Part shown: positions 1 to 6,785 of the stretch, piece by piece
Numbering within the stretch: position 1 is the stretch's first letter
Layout of the letters: each line of letters begins with the position of its first letter
Source of the DNA: Treponema sp.
GTDB lineage: Bacteria > Spirochaetota > Spirochaetia > Treponematales > Treponemataceae
DNA length: 23,450 nt
Direction of reading: 5' to 3'
Assembly (NCBI GenBank): GCA_031290005.1
Contig: JAITOJ010000148.1
Coordinates: 1-23,450, forward strand
Made by a program: the position numbers and the translations under genes
Notes under the pieces: generated by a model
What the model was told of the DNA's origin: nothing
The model's database searches: none
What the model saw: only the letters and a program-made list of their open reading frames with translations

Positions 1-147
1 GAAAATCCGGTACGGGCGAATCTGGCAAGCCAGCCGTGGTTGTGGAAAAACGGCGGGATGTGGCAGCACCGGATGGGGATGTCTGATATAGTCAATGGGC
101 TTGATGAAATCGTGCTGGGGGTGTTTCCCGGTCACAGGCGTTTGTGA
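1..147 (+). CDS. C-terminal fragment of a probable REP-associated tyrosine (Y1/IS200-like) transposase, truncated by window edge
   Basis: The first frame is open from base 1 to a TGA at 145-147, giving 48 residues that begin ENPVRANLASQPW. The NPVRA-L-x3-P-x-W pattern is characteristic of the C-terminal part of RAYT/Y1 transposases (usually NPV[RK]AGLV-x2-P-x-W). The catalytic HUH and Tyr region would lie to the left of the window and cannot be checked. A REP-like palindrome lies about 250 nt downstream, which fits the known association of RAYTs with REP palindromes. The alternative is a chance open frame; the motif argues against it but the fragment is short. Confidence 0.5.
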   Translation, partial: ENPVRANLASQPWLWKNGGMWQHRMGMSDIVNGLDEIVLGVFPGHRRL

Positions 148-393
148 GCCTGCCCTTGGTAATTTTCTGGGATACAGATACCAATTTTTATTAATTTGCA
201 ACTCAAGCGAAAGGTTTCATGGGGAAGGTGTAAATACTTCCGTGTATGGCAAGGGATTTTTTCTTCACATTTACGAAAATTTCTCTCATATCGCTCATCA
301 CCACGCTGTTTTATCCGGTTCTTTGCTGAAGACGGGTTCAATTTATGCGATTTGTCGGCGGGGGAGGGCGGTTTTGGTTGCCGAATTGCAAAT

Positions 394-454
394 GGGACAG
401 AGCTTATGCGAAACAGCGGAACACCCGTAACATTTTCGTATTTTGCTCTGTCCC
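394..454. repeat. REP-like imperfect palindrome near the RAYT fragment
   Basis: GGGACAGAGC at 394-403 is exactly complementary to GCTCTGTCCC at 445-454. Pairing continues inward with mismatches (TTATGCGAAA against TTTCGTATTTT), giving an imperfect stem of about 20 bp and a loop of about 20 nt. The same GGGACAG word recurs at 478-484. Palindromes with GGGACAG-type ends near a RAYT fragment suggest a REP/BIME-like element. It is not a typical intrinsic terminator because the 3' arm is followed by A-rich rather than T-rich sequence on the + strand. Confidence 0.5.
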
Positions 455-488
455 TAAAAAGTAAATGCCGCCGCCCTGGGACAGACTC

Positions 489-517
489 TTGACCAAGTCG
501 AATTTTTGGGGTAAAAA
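489..517 (+). promoter_or_regulatory. Possible sigma70 promoter for the substrate-binding protein gene
   Basis: TTGACC at 489-494 and TAAAAA at 512-517 are separated by 17 nt. Transcription would start near 525, leaving a leader of about 40 nt that carries a GGGAG ribosome site at 551-555. The -10 match is only 4 of 6, so this is tentative. Confidence 0.35.
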
Positions 518-565
518 TAAGCATCCTGCATCATTGTGATGTATTTTAATGGGAGATGAGTGAAA

Positions 566-1534
566 ATGAAAAATATGCTAAAAAAAGGCATACTGTTCTG
601 TGTGGTTGTCCTGTGCGGCGCGCTTCTTTTTGCGGGCGGTTCAAAGGACAGTTCAAAATCAATGCTCAAGGTTGGTGTGGTTCAGTTAGTGGAGCATGTC
701 GCTCTTGACGCCTCCTATCGTGGATTCATCGACGGGCTGGCCGAAGGGGGGTATGTGAATGGTCAGAATGTCAAAATCGACTTTCAGAACGCCCAGGGCG
801 AGCAGGCCAACTGCGTGACCATTGCCAATAAGCTGATTAACGACAAGTCTGCCCTGATTCTGGCGATTACCACTCCGGCTGCCCAGGCAGTGGCAAACCT
901 GACCAGTGCTATCCCTATTCTGATTACCGCGGTCACCGACCCCGAGTCGGCAAAGCTGGTAAAGTCCAATGCGCTGCCCGGAACCAACGTGACCGGCACT
1001 TCTGACTTGACCCCGGTGGCGGCCCAAATCCGGCTGATTAAAGAGATACTGCCTGGTGCCAAAACCATAGGGCTGCTATATTGTTCCAGCGAGCAGAACT
1101 CCAAGTTCCAGATAGACATTGCCAAAACTGCGTGTCAGGAAAACGGCTTTGCTTTCATTGAGGCAACGGTATCAAACTCCAACGAAATCCAGCAAGTGAC
1201 CCAAAGCCTGGTTGGCAAAGTGGATGCTCTCTACGTCCCCACGGACAACATGATTGCCGCCGGTATGCCCACTGTGGCTATGGTGGCAAATTCGGCAAAA
1301 ACTCCGATTTTCTGCGGTGAAGAAGGTATGGTGAACAACGGTGGTTTTGCCACCTATGGCATCAACTACTATGAACTGGGCAAACTGACCGGCAAAATGG
1401 CGGTGGACATTCTCAAGAATGGCAAAAAACCTGCGGAAATGCCCATTCAATATGTGGAGAAATTCGATTTCACGGTGAACGAACAGGTGGCCAAAGAGCT
1501 TGGCATCATTGTTCCCGCCGGGTTAGGCAAATAA
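566..1534 (+). CDS. ABC transporter substrate-binding protein, TrpX/ABC_sub_bind type (PF04392-like)
   Basis: A periplasmic or lipid-anchored solute receptor that would deliver a ligand to an ABC importer; the ligand is unknown. The ATG at 566 is chosen over the GTG at 560 because GGGAG at 551-555 sits 10 nt upstream of it. Residues 1-23 are a signal peptide (MKNMLKKG, hydrophobic core, then ALLFA-GGSKD). A Cys at about 17 gives a poor lipobox, so cleavage by signal peptidase I after LFA is as likely as lipidation. Two alpha/beta lobes follow (KVGVVQLVEH near 35-44; PGAKTIGLLYC; ATYGINYYELGKLTG). The usual TrpY permease and TrpZ ATPase genes do not follow; guaB starts 19 nt after the stop. 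Family call is firm, substrate is not. Confidence 0.85.
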   Translation: MKNMLKKGILFCVVVLCGALLFAGGSKDSSKSMLKVGVVQLVEHVALDASYRGFIDGLAEGGYVNGQNVKIDFQNAQGEQANCVTIANKLINDKSALILAITTPAAQAVANLTSAIPILITAVTDPESAKLVKSNALPGTNVTGTSDLTPVAAQIRLIKEILPGAKTIGLLYCSSEQNSKFQIDIAKTACQENGFAFIEATVSNSNEIQQVTQSLVGKVDALYVPTDNMIAAGMPTVAMVANSAKTPIFCGEEGMVNNGGFATYGINYYELGKLTGKMAVDILKNGKKPAEMPIQYVEKFDFTVNEQVAKELGIIVPAGLGK

Positions 1535-1553
1535 CAAAGTAAGAGGAGATAGC

Positions 1554-3065
1554 GTGGCGTTTTACTGTGACGAGCCGTCCCATACTTTCGGCGAATATCT
1601 GTTAATTCCTGGTTACACACCGGCTGATTGCATACCGGCCAACGTCAGTTTGAAAACGCCTATTGTCAAGTTTCAAAAAGGTGAAGAAAGTTCCCTTTCC
1701 ATCAATATTCCCCTGGTGTCGGCAGTGATGCAGGCAGTTTCCAACGATACGCTTGCTATCGCCTTGGCACAGGAAGGGGGGCTTTCATTTATATACGCTT
1801 CCCAGAGTATAGAAAATCAGTCGGAAATGGTGCGCCGGGTCAAGGCTCACAAGGCAGGATTCGTCACTTCCGACTCGAACATCAAACCAGACCAGAGCCT
1901 GTCTGATGTGGTTGACCTCAAAGAACGTACCGGGCATTCCACGGTTGCGGTGACTGATGACGGCGGGCCTCACGGAAAACTCCTGGGAATCATCACCAGC
2001 AGGGATTTCCGCGCGGACATGACAGATTTGCGGGGAGCCGTGCGGGATTATATGACCTCCTTCAAAGACCTCATCCGGGGGCAGGACGGCGTCTCCCTTT
2101 CCGAAGCCAACGACCTTATCTGGGAACATAAGCTCAATTCCCTGCCTGTTATCGACAAGGAAGGAAATCTGGTTTCCATGGTGTTCCGAAAGGACTACGC
2201 CAGCCATCAGGAGCATCCCCTGGAACTATTGGACGACAAAAAACGCTATCTGGTGGGTGCGGGACTCAACACCCGCGACTATTTGGAACGCGTTTCCGCG
2301 CTCCTTGCCGCGGGCGCGGACGTGTTCTGCCTGGATTCCTCTGAAGGCTTTACGGAATGGCAGCGCCGGGCGCTCGCGGACATTCACGGCGCTTTCGGCA
2401 GTCAGGTGCGGGTGGGCGCGGGCAATGTGGTTGACCGGGACGGATTTTTGTTTCTTGCCGAAGCCGGCGCGGACTTTGTGAAGGTTGGCATCGGCGGCGG
2501 CTCCATCTGCATCACCCGCGAGCAAAAGGGCATTGGCCGGGGGCAGGCAACGGCGGTTATCGAAGTCGCGAAAGCCCGTAACGAATATTTCGCCAAAACC
2601 GGTATCTACATCCCCATCTGTTCCGACGGCGGCATTGTGCTGGACTATCACATCACCCTGGCCCTGGCAATGGGTGCGGACTTTGTGATGCTGGGCCGTT
2701 ACTTTGCCCGGTTCGATGAAAGCCCGTCCAACAAATTGATGGTGAACAGCAGCTATGTAAAAGAATACTGGGGGGAAGGCTCCAACCGTGCCCGGAACTG
2801 GCAGCGCTATGATTTTTCCGGAGAAAAAGCTTTTGTTTTTGAGGAAGGGGTTGATTCCTATGTCCCGTATGCCGGAACTTTGCGGGACAATACCGCCGAA
2901 ACCTTGAGCAAAATCCGGCATACTGTGTGCAACTGCGGGGTTTTGTCGATTTCCGAACTTCAGGAAAAAGCCAAGCTCACCCTGGTTTCTCAGGCTTCCA
3001 TTGCGGAAGGTTCCTATCACGACGTAACGGTCAAGAATACTTCCGCACGAACATATAATGTATAG
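1554..3065 (+). CDS. guaB: Inosine-5'-monophosphate dehydrogenase, Tritrichomonas foetus-like type
   Basis: Oxidises IMP to XMP with NAD+, the committed step of guanine nucleotide synthesis. GTG start with AGAGGAG at 1542-1548. It is 503 aa: a (beta/alpha)8 barrel split by a CBS-pair insert at roughly residues 95-220. The active-site loop reads GIGGGSICITREQKGIGRGQ with the catalytic Cys at residue 319, and the flap WGEGSNRARNWQRYD has Arg418-Tyr419. From memory these are the same numbers (Cys319, Arg418, Tyr419) and the same length (503) as the T. foetus enzyme. Shared blocks include HTF-EYLLIPG, VKFQKG, KAGFV-SDSN-KPDQ and FEEGVDSYVPYAG. It is probably cotranscribed with the upstream receptor gene. 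Its 3' end is 24 nt from the convergent Rsm22-like gene. Confidence 0.97.
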   Translation: MAFYCDEPSHTFGEYLLIPGYTPADCIPANVSLKTPIVKFQKGEESSLSINIPLVSAVMQAVSNDTLAIALAQEGGLSFIYASQSIENQSEMVRRVKAHKAGFVTSDSNIKPDQSLSDVVDLKERTGHSTVAVTDDGGPHGKLLGIITSRDFRADMTDLRGAVRDYMTSFKDLIRGQDGVSLSEANDLIWEHKLNSLPVIDKEGNLVSMVFRKDYASHQEHPLELLDDKKRYLVGAGLNTRDYLERVSALLAAGADVFCLDSSEGFTEWQRRALADIHGAFGSQVRVGAGNVVDRDGFLFLAEAGADFVKVGIGGGSICITREQKGIGRGQATAVIEVAKARNEYFAKTGIYIPICSDGGIVLDYHITLALAMGADFVMLGRYFARFDESPSNKLMVNSSYVKEYWGEGSNRARNWQRYDFSGEKAFVFEEGVDSYVPYAGTLRDNTAETLSKIRHTVCNCGVLSISELQEKAKLTLVSQASIAEGSYHDVTVKNTSARTYNV

Positions 3066-3089
3066 CGCAATGAATATTCCCCTATTCCT

Positions 3090-4328
3090 CTAAAAAAACA
3101 TCACTCTTGCTGCCCCGGACTTGCGGTCCATCAAAGGCTGTTTCGCGGGATCCGGAAGAGACGCCAAAGCCCCGGAGCACAGTTCAAGGGAACGAGATTC
3201 CCGTGAAAGCGCGGCCCCTTCGGGCGTTTCCAGCAAGGTCAGGCCCAAGCCCGAACACCCGTAAAACCCCGTGCGGTTCCCCGGCAGGGCGATGGGGTTG
3301 GAAGCAATGCGGACAGAGAATAGAGGAATAGAGGGGGAAGGCTTTTCTCTATTCTCTCTGTTGTTTGCCAGAAGGAAAGAAAGAGTGGCTCTGTCTTTGG
3401 ATAGTCCGGCACTGTCCGAAAGAGTCCGCAACGGCTTGGGCGCGTCTTCTGTGGGGAACACGAAGTGGCACCATTTGCCGCCTTTCCTGCCGTTCACGTT
3501 TTGCGAGCCGTCCATGGGACACCGCTCTTCGTGGGGGCAGGGAGCCTGGATATGCCAGCCCGCGTCAAGCACTTGTTCCCGCACCAGGCTTACAAAATGC
3601 GCGCTGGGCGGTATGCCCGGTTCCACCAGAAGGATTGTGCCGTCGGACGCCGGTTCCGTGTAGGATGCCAGCAGAACGGCGGCGTTGTGCGCCAAGACTT
3701 CCGGGGAACGGGCGGCGTTTTGGAGGATTTCGTTAAACACATTGGCGGCAGCCACAAAATGCGCTTTTTGCCGCACCGCAATGCCCGCCTCGCCCTGGAT
3801 GCGGACAATGCGCCAGGGCAAACACGTATGCCTGGGCAGGCTTGTCTGTCCCGCCGCATTGGTCCGCGCCGCTGTGGCCAGATACAATTCCTCGCCCAGG
3901 GACAGAGCTGTGCGGGAACGGTCAATGCAGTACCAGGTGAGGCGGCGTTTCCGCAGTTCAGGCCGGGCAAGCCAGAGGGCCGTGGGAACCGTGAGGGGGC
4001 CGGAACCCAAATCGACGCAGACCCCATTTTCGGGAATGGAAAGATGTTCCGCGCCCAGTCCGGCAAACAGGCGGGTGAGGCGCACCAGATTCCACCAGTG
4101 ATAATAGTGGGTGTAGGCAGTGAGCGCGGCAGGTTCATTCAGGTAATCCGTCCGGCGGCTGGAACGTTCGTCAGATAGGCGGTGGAAGAGTTTTTTGATT
4201 TCCAGGGGCAGCAAAGCCTGCTGCCGGGAATTCAGGGGGCGGACGCCGCGGATAATCGCGCCGAAATCTTCCAGAATTTTTGCCGCGTCCCTGTTGGGCG
4301 CTCCGAACAGGGGGCGAATGTCAGGCAT
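3090..4328 (-). CDS. Rsm22-family (mitoribosomal small-subunit type) putative methyltransferase
   Basis: The 412-residue product has a Rossmann SAM-binding motif VDLGSGPL at 105-112, a second strand WYCIDRS at 132-138 and LLVEPG near 233-238. A Cys/His cluster follows: C264-P-H-x3-C270 and W286-C287-H288-F. That CPH-CP-WCHF signature marks the Rsm22 family, in which it is thought to bind an Fe-S cluster; the family acts in small-ribosomal-subunit biogenesis. The bacterial substrate is not established. Its ATG overlaps the stop of the MerR gene by 8 nt (ATGCCTGA), so translation is probably coupled, and it has no good ribosome site of its own. A Ser/Pro/Asn-rich stretch near the C-terminal part corresponds to an inverted repeat in the DNA (3315-3357). 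Confidence 0.75.
   Translation of the reverse strand: MPDIRPLFGAPNRDAAKILEDFGAIIRGVRPLNSRQQALLPLEIKKLFHRLSDERSSRRTDYLNEPAALTAYTHYYHWWNLVRLTRLFAGLGAEHLSIPENGVCVDLGSGPLTVPTALWLARPELRKRRLTWYCIDRSRTALSLGEELYLATAARTNAAGQTSLPRHTCLPWRIVRIQGEAGIAVRQKAHFVAAANVFNEILQNAARSPEVLAHNAAVLLASYTEPASDGTILLVEPGIPPSAHFVSLVREQVLDAGWHIQAPCPHEERCPMDGSQNVNGRKGGKWCHFVFPTEDAPKPLRTLSDSAGLSKDRATLSFLLANNRENREKPSPSIPLFSVRIASNPIALPGNRTGFYGCSGLGLTLLETPEGAALSRESRSLELCSGALASLPDPAKQPLMDRKSGAARVMFF
3315..3357. repeat. Inverted repeat inside the Rsm22-like gene
   Basis: AGAGAATAGAG at 3315-3325 is exactly complementary to CTCTATTCTCT at 3347-3357 with a 21-nt spacer. It lies within the coding frame and encodes a low-complexity segment (NRENREKPSPS region) absent from the family core as I remember it. 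It may be a small inserted element or a chance hairpin. Confidence 0.55.
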
Positions 4329-4695
4329 GGGGGCTGTCCGGTTCCGCCGGTTCGGCGGCGGAACCGCCGCTCTGCTTGACCCGGAAATACAAGTCGGTCA
4401 GACTTTGCTTGAGTTCGTACAAGGTCTGCATCACCGAGGCGGTCTGTTCGCCCCCGGCGTGCACCAAACCCGCCTCGGCGATAAGCTGGGCTCGGGCGCC
4501 TTCGATGGTAAACTTTTTTTCGTTAATCAGATAATTGAGCCGCCGAATATTCTGAATATCCCGCATGGTGTAGGCCCGCCGGTTCCCCAAATCCTTCCGG
4601 GGGGCCATGGAGGGAATCACTTCTTCCCAGTAACGCAGGACATGGGGCTTAATTCCTGTTATTTCCTCGACTTCGCCGATACTAAAGGTCTTCAT
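4321..4695 (-). CDS. MerR-family transcriptional regulator (small)
   Basis: A 124-aa DNA-binding protein. The ATG at 4695 is chosen because MKTFSIGEVEEITGI is the canonical MerR start and GGAG lies 9 nt upstream; the longer open frame to 4848 lies inside der. The helix-turn-helix is at about residues 4-24 (IGEV-x3-TGIKPHVLRYWE), followed by the wing GNRRAYTMRDI and a dimerisation helix ending in a coiled stretch. There is no effector domain and no Cys-rich metal site, so the signal is unknown. It starts 13 nt after the der stop and overlaps the Rsm22-like gene by 8 nt. Confidence 0.88.
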   Translation of the reverse strand: MKTFSIGEVEEITGIKPHVLRYWEEVIPSMAPRKDLGNRRAYTMRDIQNIRRLNYLINEKKFTIEGARAQLIAEAGLVHAGGEQTASVMQTLYELKQSLTDLYFRVKQSGGSAAEPAEPDSPHA

Positions 4696-4708
4696 GCGCT
4701 TTCTCCGT

Positions 4709-6139
4709 TTAGTGGATTTCCTCCCATTTTTTGCGGCTCTCCCGGATTTCAAGCTGCACCGGAATTTTGTCAAACCCCAGGCCGCTCCTGATTTTGTTCC
4801 TGAGATACGCCAGATACGAAGCCGGGATGAGTTTTGGCCGGCTGGCAAACACCAGAAACCGGGCGGGGTTCACCCCGGTCTGCACCAGATAGCGCAGTTT
4901 GCCGCGCGCGCCGTTGGTTGACGGGGGAGGGTAGGCGGCTGTCCAGTCAGCCAGGGCCAGATTGAGCGCCGCGGTGTCGATTTTGCGGGTGAGCTGGCCG
5001 TAGAGTTCCATGGCAGTGGACAGCAAGGCCGCGATGCCCTTCCCGATTTTTGCCGAAAGGGGAAGCACCGGGGCAAACTCCATATGGCCGAACATGATTC
5101 GGATGTTTTCCTCGGTCTTCTTAAAAGCCTTTTTGTCACCTTCCTGGATGTCCCACTTGTTAAGGACGAATATAATGCCCCGCCCCCGGTCATGGGCCAG
5201 GGCGGCGATTTTCTTGTCCTGCTCCGAAAGACCGTCCTGGGCGTCCATGAGCAGAAATACGATGTCCGTGTCGTCCAGGGTCTTGATGGCCCGGTTCACG
5301 GAATAATACTCCACATTCTCCGTGACCTTTGCCTTACGCCGTATGCCCGCGGTGTCCAGAATCTGAAAATTCCGGCCCTTATACGCAAAAAAGCCTTCCA
5401 CCACGTCGCGGGTGGTGCCCGCAAAATCGCTCACAATGGAGCGCTCTGTCCCGGTGAGCCGGTTGGTCAGGGTTGACTTGCCCGTGTTGGGTTTGCCCAG
5501 CACGGCCACGCGGATTAAGGCGGGTCCTTCCTCCCTCTCCTCCGCGCTTTCCTCCGGGTTTTCGCCTTCCGCCTCGTCTTCCAGGCCGCCCTCCGGTTCC
5601 GTCAGTTTGAGCCGTTCCGCGATACGTTCGCAGAGTTCCGGGAAATGGTCGCCATGCTCGGCGGAAACGCAGATCATGCTTTCAAAGCCAAAGCGCATAT
5701 AGTTCCAGGCGGTTTGTTCCAGACGCCCGCCCTCGGTCTTGTTGACCGCCGCAATCACCTTATTCCAGTACGGCCGGAGCAGGGCGATGAATTCCTCGTC
5801 CTCCGCCGTAAGCTGTTCCGCGTCCAACAGAAGCAGGATGAGGTCGGCTTTCTTGAGGGAAACCAGGGTCTTTTCCACCACCAGGGCGTCCATTTGAGCC
5901 TCGGCGCTTGCCGGGTCTCGTCCGGCTGAGGAGCGGGCGATCTTGAAGCCCCCGGTGTCCATCAAGCGGATTTCCCGCCCGTTGATGGAAGCGGTTTCCT
6001 CGATGGGGTCCCGGGTGACTCCGGGAGTGGGGTCGGTGATGGCCCGGCGGCGGTGCAGGAAGCGGTTAAAAAGGGTCGATTTTCCGGTATTTGGCCGTCC
6101 GGCAATTACCACCAGGGGCAGCTTGGGCGCGGGATTCAT
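4709..6139 (-). CDS. der: Ribosome-assembly GTPase Der (EngA)
   Basis: Tandem-GTPase factor needed for 50S ribosomal subunit assembly. It has 476 aa from the ATG at 6139. Domain 1: P-loop GRPNTGKST (14-22), PTPGVTRD (38-44), DTGG (61-64), NKTE (133-136). Domain 2: GKPNTGKST (215-223), DFAGTTRD (238-245), DTAG (262-265), NKWD (327-330). A KH-like C-terminal domain follows. An acidic linker rich in Glu (181-205) joins the two G domains. The first guanine-specificity motif ends in Glu instead of Asp. A TTG at 6175 would add 12 residues but overlaps the -35 element of a promoter that points to the ATG at 6139, and the shorter form matches family N-termini. It is the first gene of der-merR-rsm22. 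Confidence 0.97.
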   Translation of the reverse strand: MNPAPKLPLVVIAGRPNTGKSTLFNRFLHRRRAITDPTPGVTRDPIEETASINGREIRLMDTGGFKIARSSAGRDPASAEAQMDALVVEKTLVSLKKADLILLLLDAEQLTAEDEEFIALLRPYWNKVIAAVNKTEGGRLEQTAWNYMRFGFESMICVSAEHGDHFPELCERIAERLKLTEPEGGLEDEAEGENPEESAEEREEGPALIRVAVLGKPNTGKSTLTNRLTGTERSIVSDFAGTTRDVVEGFFAYKGRNFQILDTAGIRRKAKVTENVEYYSVNRAIKTLDDTDIVFLLMDAQDGLSEQDKKIAALAHDRGRGIIFVLNKWDIQEGDKKAFKKTEENIRIMFGHMEFAPVLPLSAKIGKGIAALLSTAMELYGQLTRKIDTAALNLALADWTAAYPPPSTNGARGKLRYLVQTGVNPARFLVFASRPKLIPASYLAYLRNKIRSGLGFDKIPVQLEIRESRKKWEEIH

Positions 6140-6146
6140 GGCTTGT

Positions 6147-6175
6147 AGTATTGCGGGAGAAGGGATTTTGGTCAA
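6147..6175 (-). promoter_or_regulatory. Promoter of der operon, predicted leaderless
   Basis: Read on the minus strand: TTGACC (6170-6175), 17-nt spacer, AATACT (6147-6152), then 7 nt (ACAAGCC) to the ATG at 6139. There is no Shine-Dalgarno sequence. The start of transcription should fall on or beside the A of the ATG. Confidence 0.6.
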
Positions 6176-6181
6176 GGCGTC

Positions 6182-6211
6182 TTGACTAACCCCGCTGGTT
6201 TTCAGTATATT
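6182..6211 (+). promoter_or_regulatory. Promoter of lspA, predicted leaderless
   Basis: TTGACT (6182-6187), 18-nt spacer, TATATT (6206-6211), then 7 nt (TCAATCC) to the ATG at 6219. There is no Shine-Dalgarno sequence. The -35 elements of this promoter and of the divergent der promoter are 6 nt apart. Confidence 0.7.
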
Positions 6212-6218
6212 TCAATCC

Positions 6219-6779
6219 ATGTCTATTGAATCGGCCCCGTTGACACTTGAACAAAATTCTCAGCTTTGGAAGAAAATAGCGCCCTTTTCCCTCGCACTGT
6301 TAGTGCTTGTTTTTGACCAATTCACCAAATTTCTGATAATCAGATATGTCCCCCCATATCCTTTCACCGGATTTAGCCTGGGAAACGATTTTCTCAGGAT
6401 TATTCATGTGCGAAATTCAGGAATCGCCTTTAGCGTAGGGGGAGGGCTGCCATCTTCTATTCGAAGCGTCTTATTTGTGCTGGCCCCGCTGACAGTGGTG
6501 ACCCTGGTAGTAATAACCTATTTTCGGAATAATGACTTCACTTTTTTACAGCGCTGGGCCATAACCGGCGTAATTGGCGGAGGATTGGGGAATTTGATTG
6601 ACCGCCTGTTCCGGCCTGAGGGAGTAGTTGATTTTATTGACGTCAAATTTTATGGATTGTTCGGACTTGACCGCTGGCCTACCTTCAATATCGCTGACGC
6701 GGCGGTTTTAATCTGTGCGTTCATTTTTATGTTTTCTATATTGTTCCCGCCGGCTCAGACAAAAACAGAGACAAAATAA
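6219..6779 (+). CDS. lspA: Lipoprotein signal peptidase (signal peptidase II)
   Basis: Inner-membrane aspartyl protease that removes signal peptides from diacylglyceryl-modified prolipoproteins. It has 186 aa and four hydrophobic helices (about 21-41, 82-101, 110-128, 157-177). Conserved signatures are DQFTK (33-37), VRNSGIAFS (64-72), GNLIDR with catalytic Asp128, and FNIAD with catalytic Asp160. The N-terminal 18 residues before the first helix are polar and a little longer than usual, but no later in-frame Met is available before helix 1. It is transcribed away from der and converges on the DUF2259 gene with a 6-nt gap. Confidence 0.97.
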   Translation: MSIESAPLTLEQNSQLWKKIAPFSLALLVLVFDQFTKFLIIRYVPPYPFTGFSLGNDFLRIIHVRNSGIAFSVGGGLPSSIRSVLFVLAPLTVVTLVVITYFRNNDFTFLQRWAITGVIGGGLGNLIDRLFRPEGVVDFIDVKFYGLFGLDRWPTFNIADAAVLICAFIFMFSILFPPAQTKTETK

Positions 6780-6785
6780 AAATTT

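Larger units (their letters stand above)
148..565. other. Non-coding interval with REP-like palindrome and SBP promoter
   Basis: This 418-nt stretch has three overlapping short open frames on both strands. None has a recognisable domain or a convincing ribosome site, so I call no gene. It holds the imperfect hairpin at 394-454, a second GGGACAG word at 478-484, and a possible promoter and ribosome site for the gene at 566. The rest, about 150-390, shows nothing I can interpret; it could be decayed mobile-element sequence. Confidence 0.5.

Noticed and set aside
132..524. 130-aa minus-strand frame and overlapping + frames near the left edge
   Set aside because: They include the palindrome, have no domain and no ribosome site.
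2226..3020. 264-aa open frame on the - strand
   Set aside because: Lies inside guaB, which is unambiguous.
3894..3910. GGGACAGAGC word like the REP palindrome arm
   Set aside because: It lies in the Rsm22-like coding sequence with no complementary arm nearby; likely chance. Similar GGGACAG words near 17167 and 17682 are also coding.
3465..4178. 237-aa open frame on the + strand
   Set aside because: Antisense to the Rsm22-like gene with its SAM and Cys motifs; no motif of its own.
4696..4848. Longer start for the MerR gene
   Set aside because: Would extend into der; MKTFSIGEVE at 4695 is the normal MerR N-terminus and has a ribosome site.
6140..6175. TTG start adding 12 residues to Der
   Set aside because: The TTG is part of the TTGACC -35 element and the added residues have no family counterpart.
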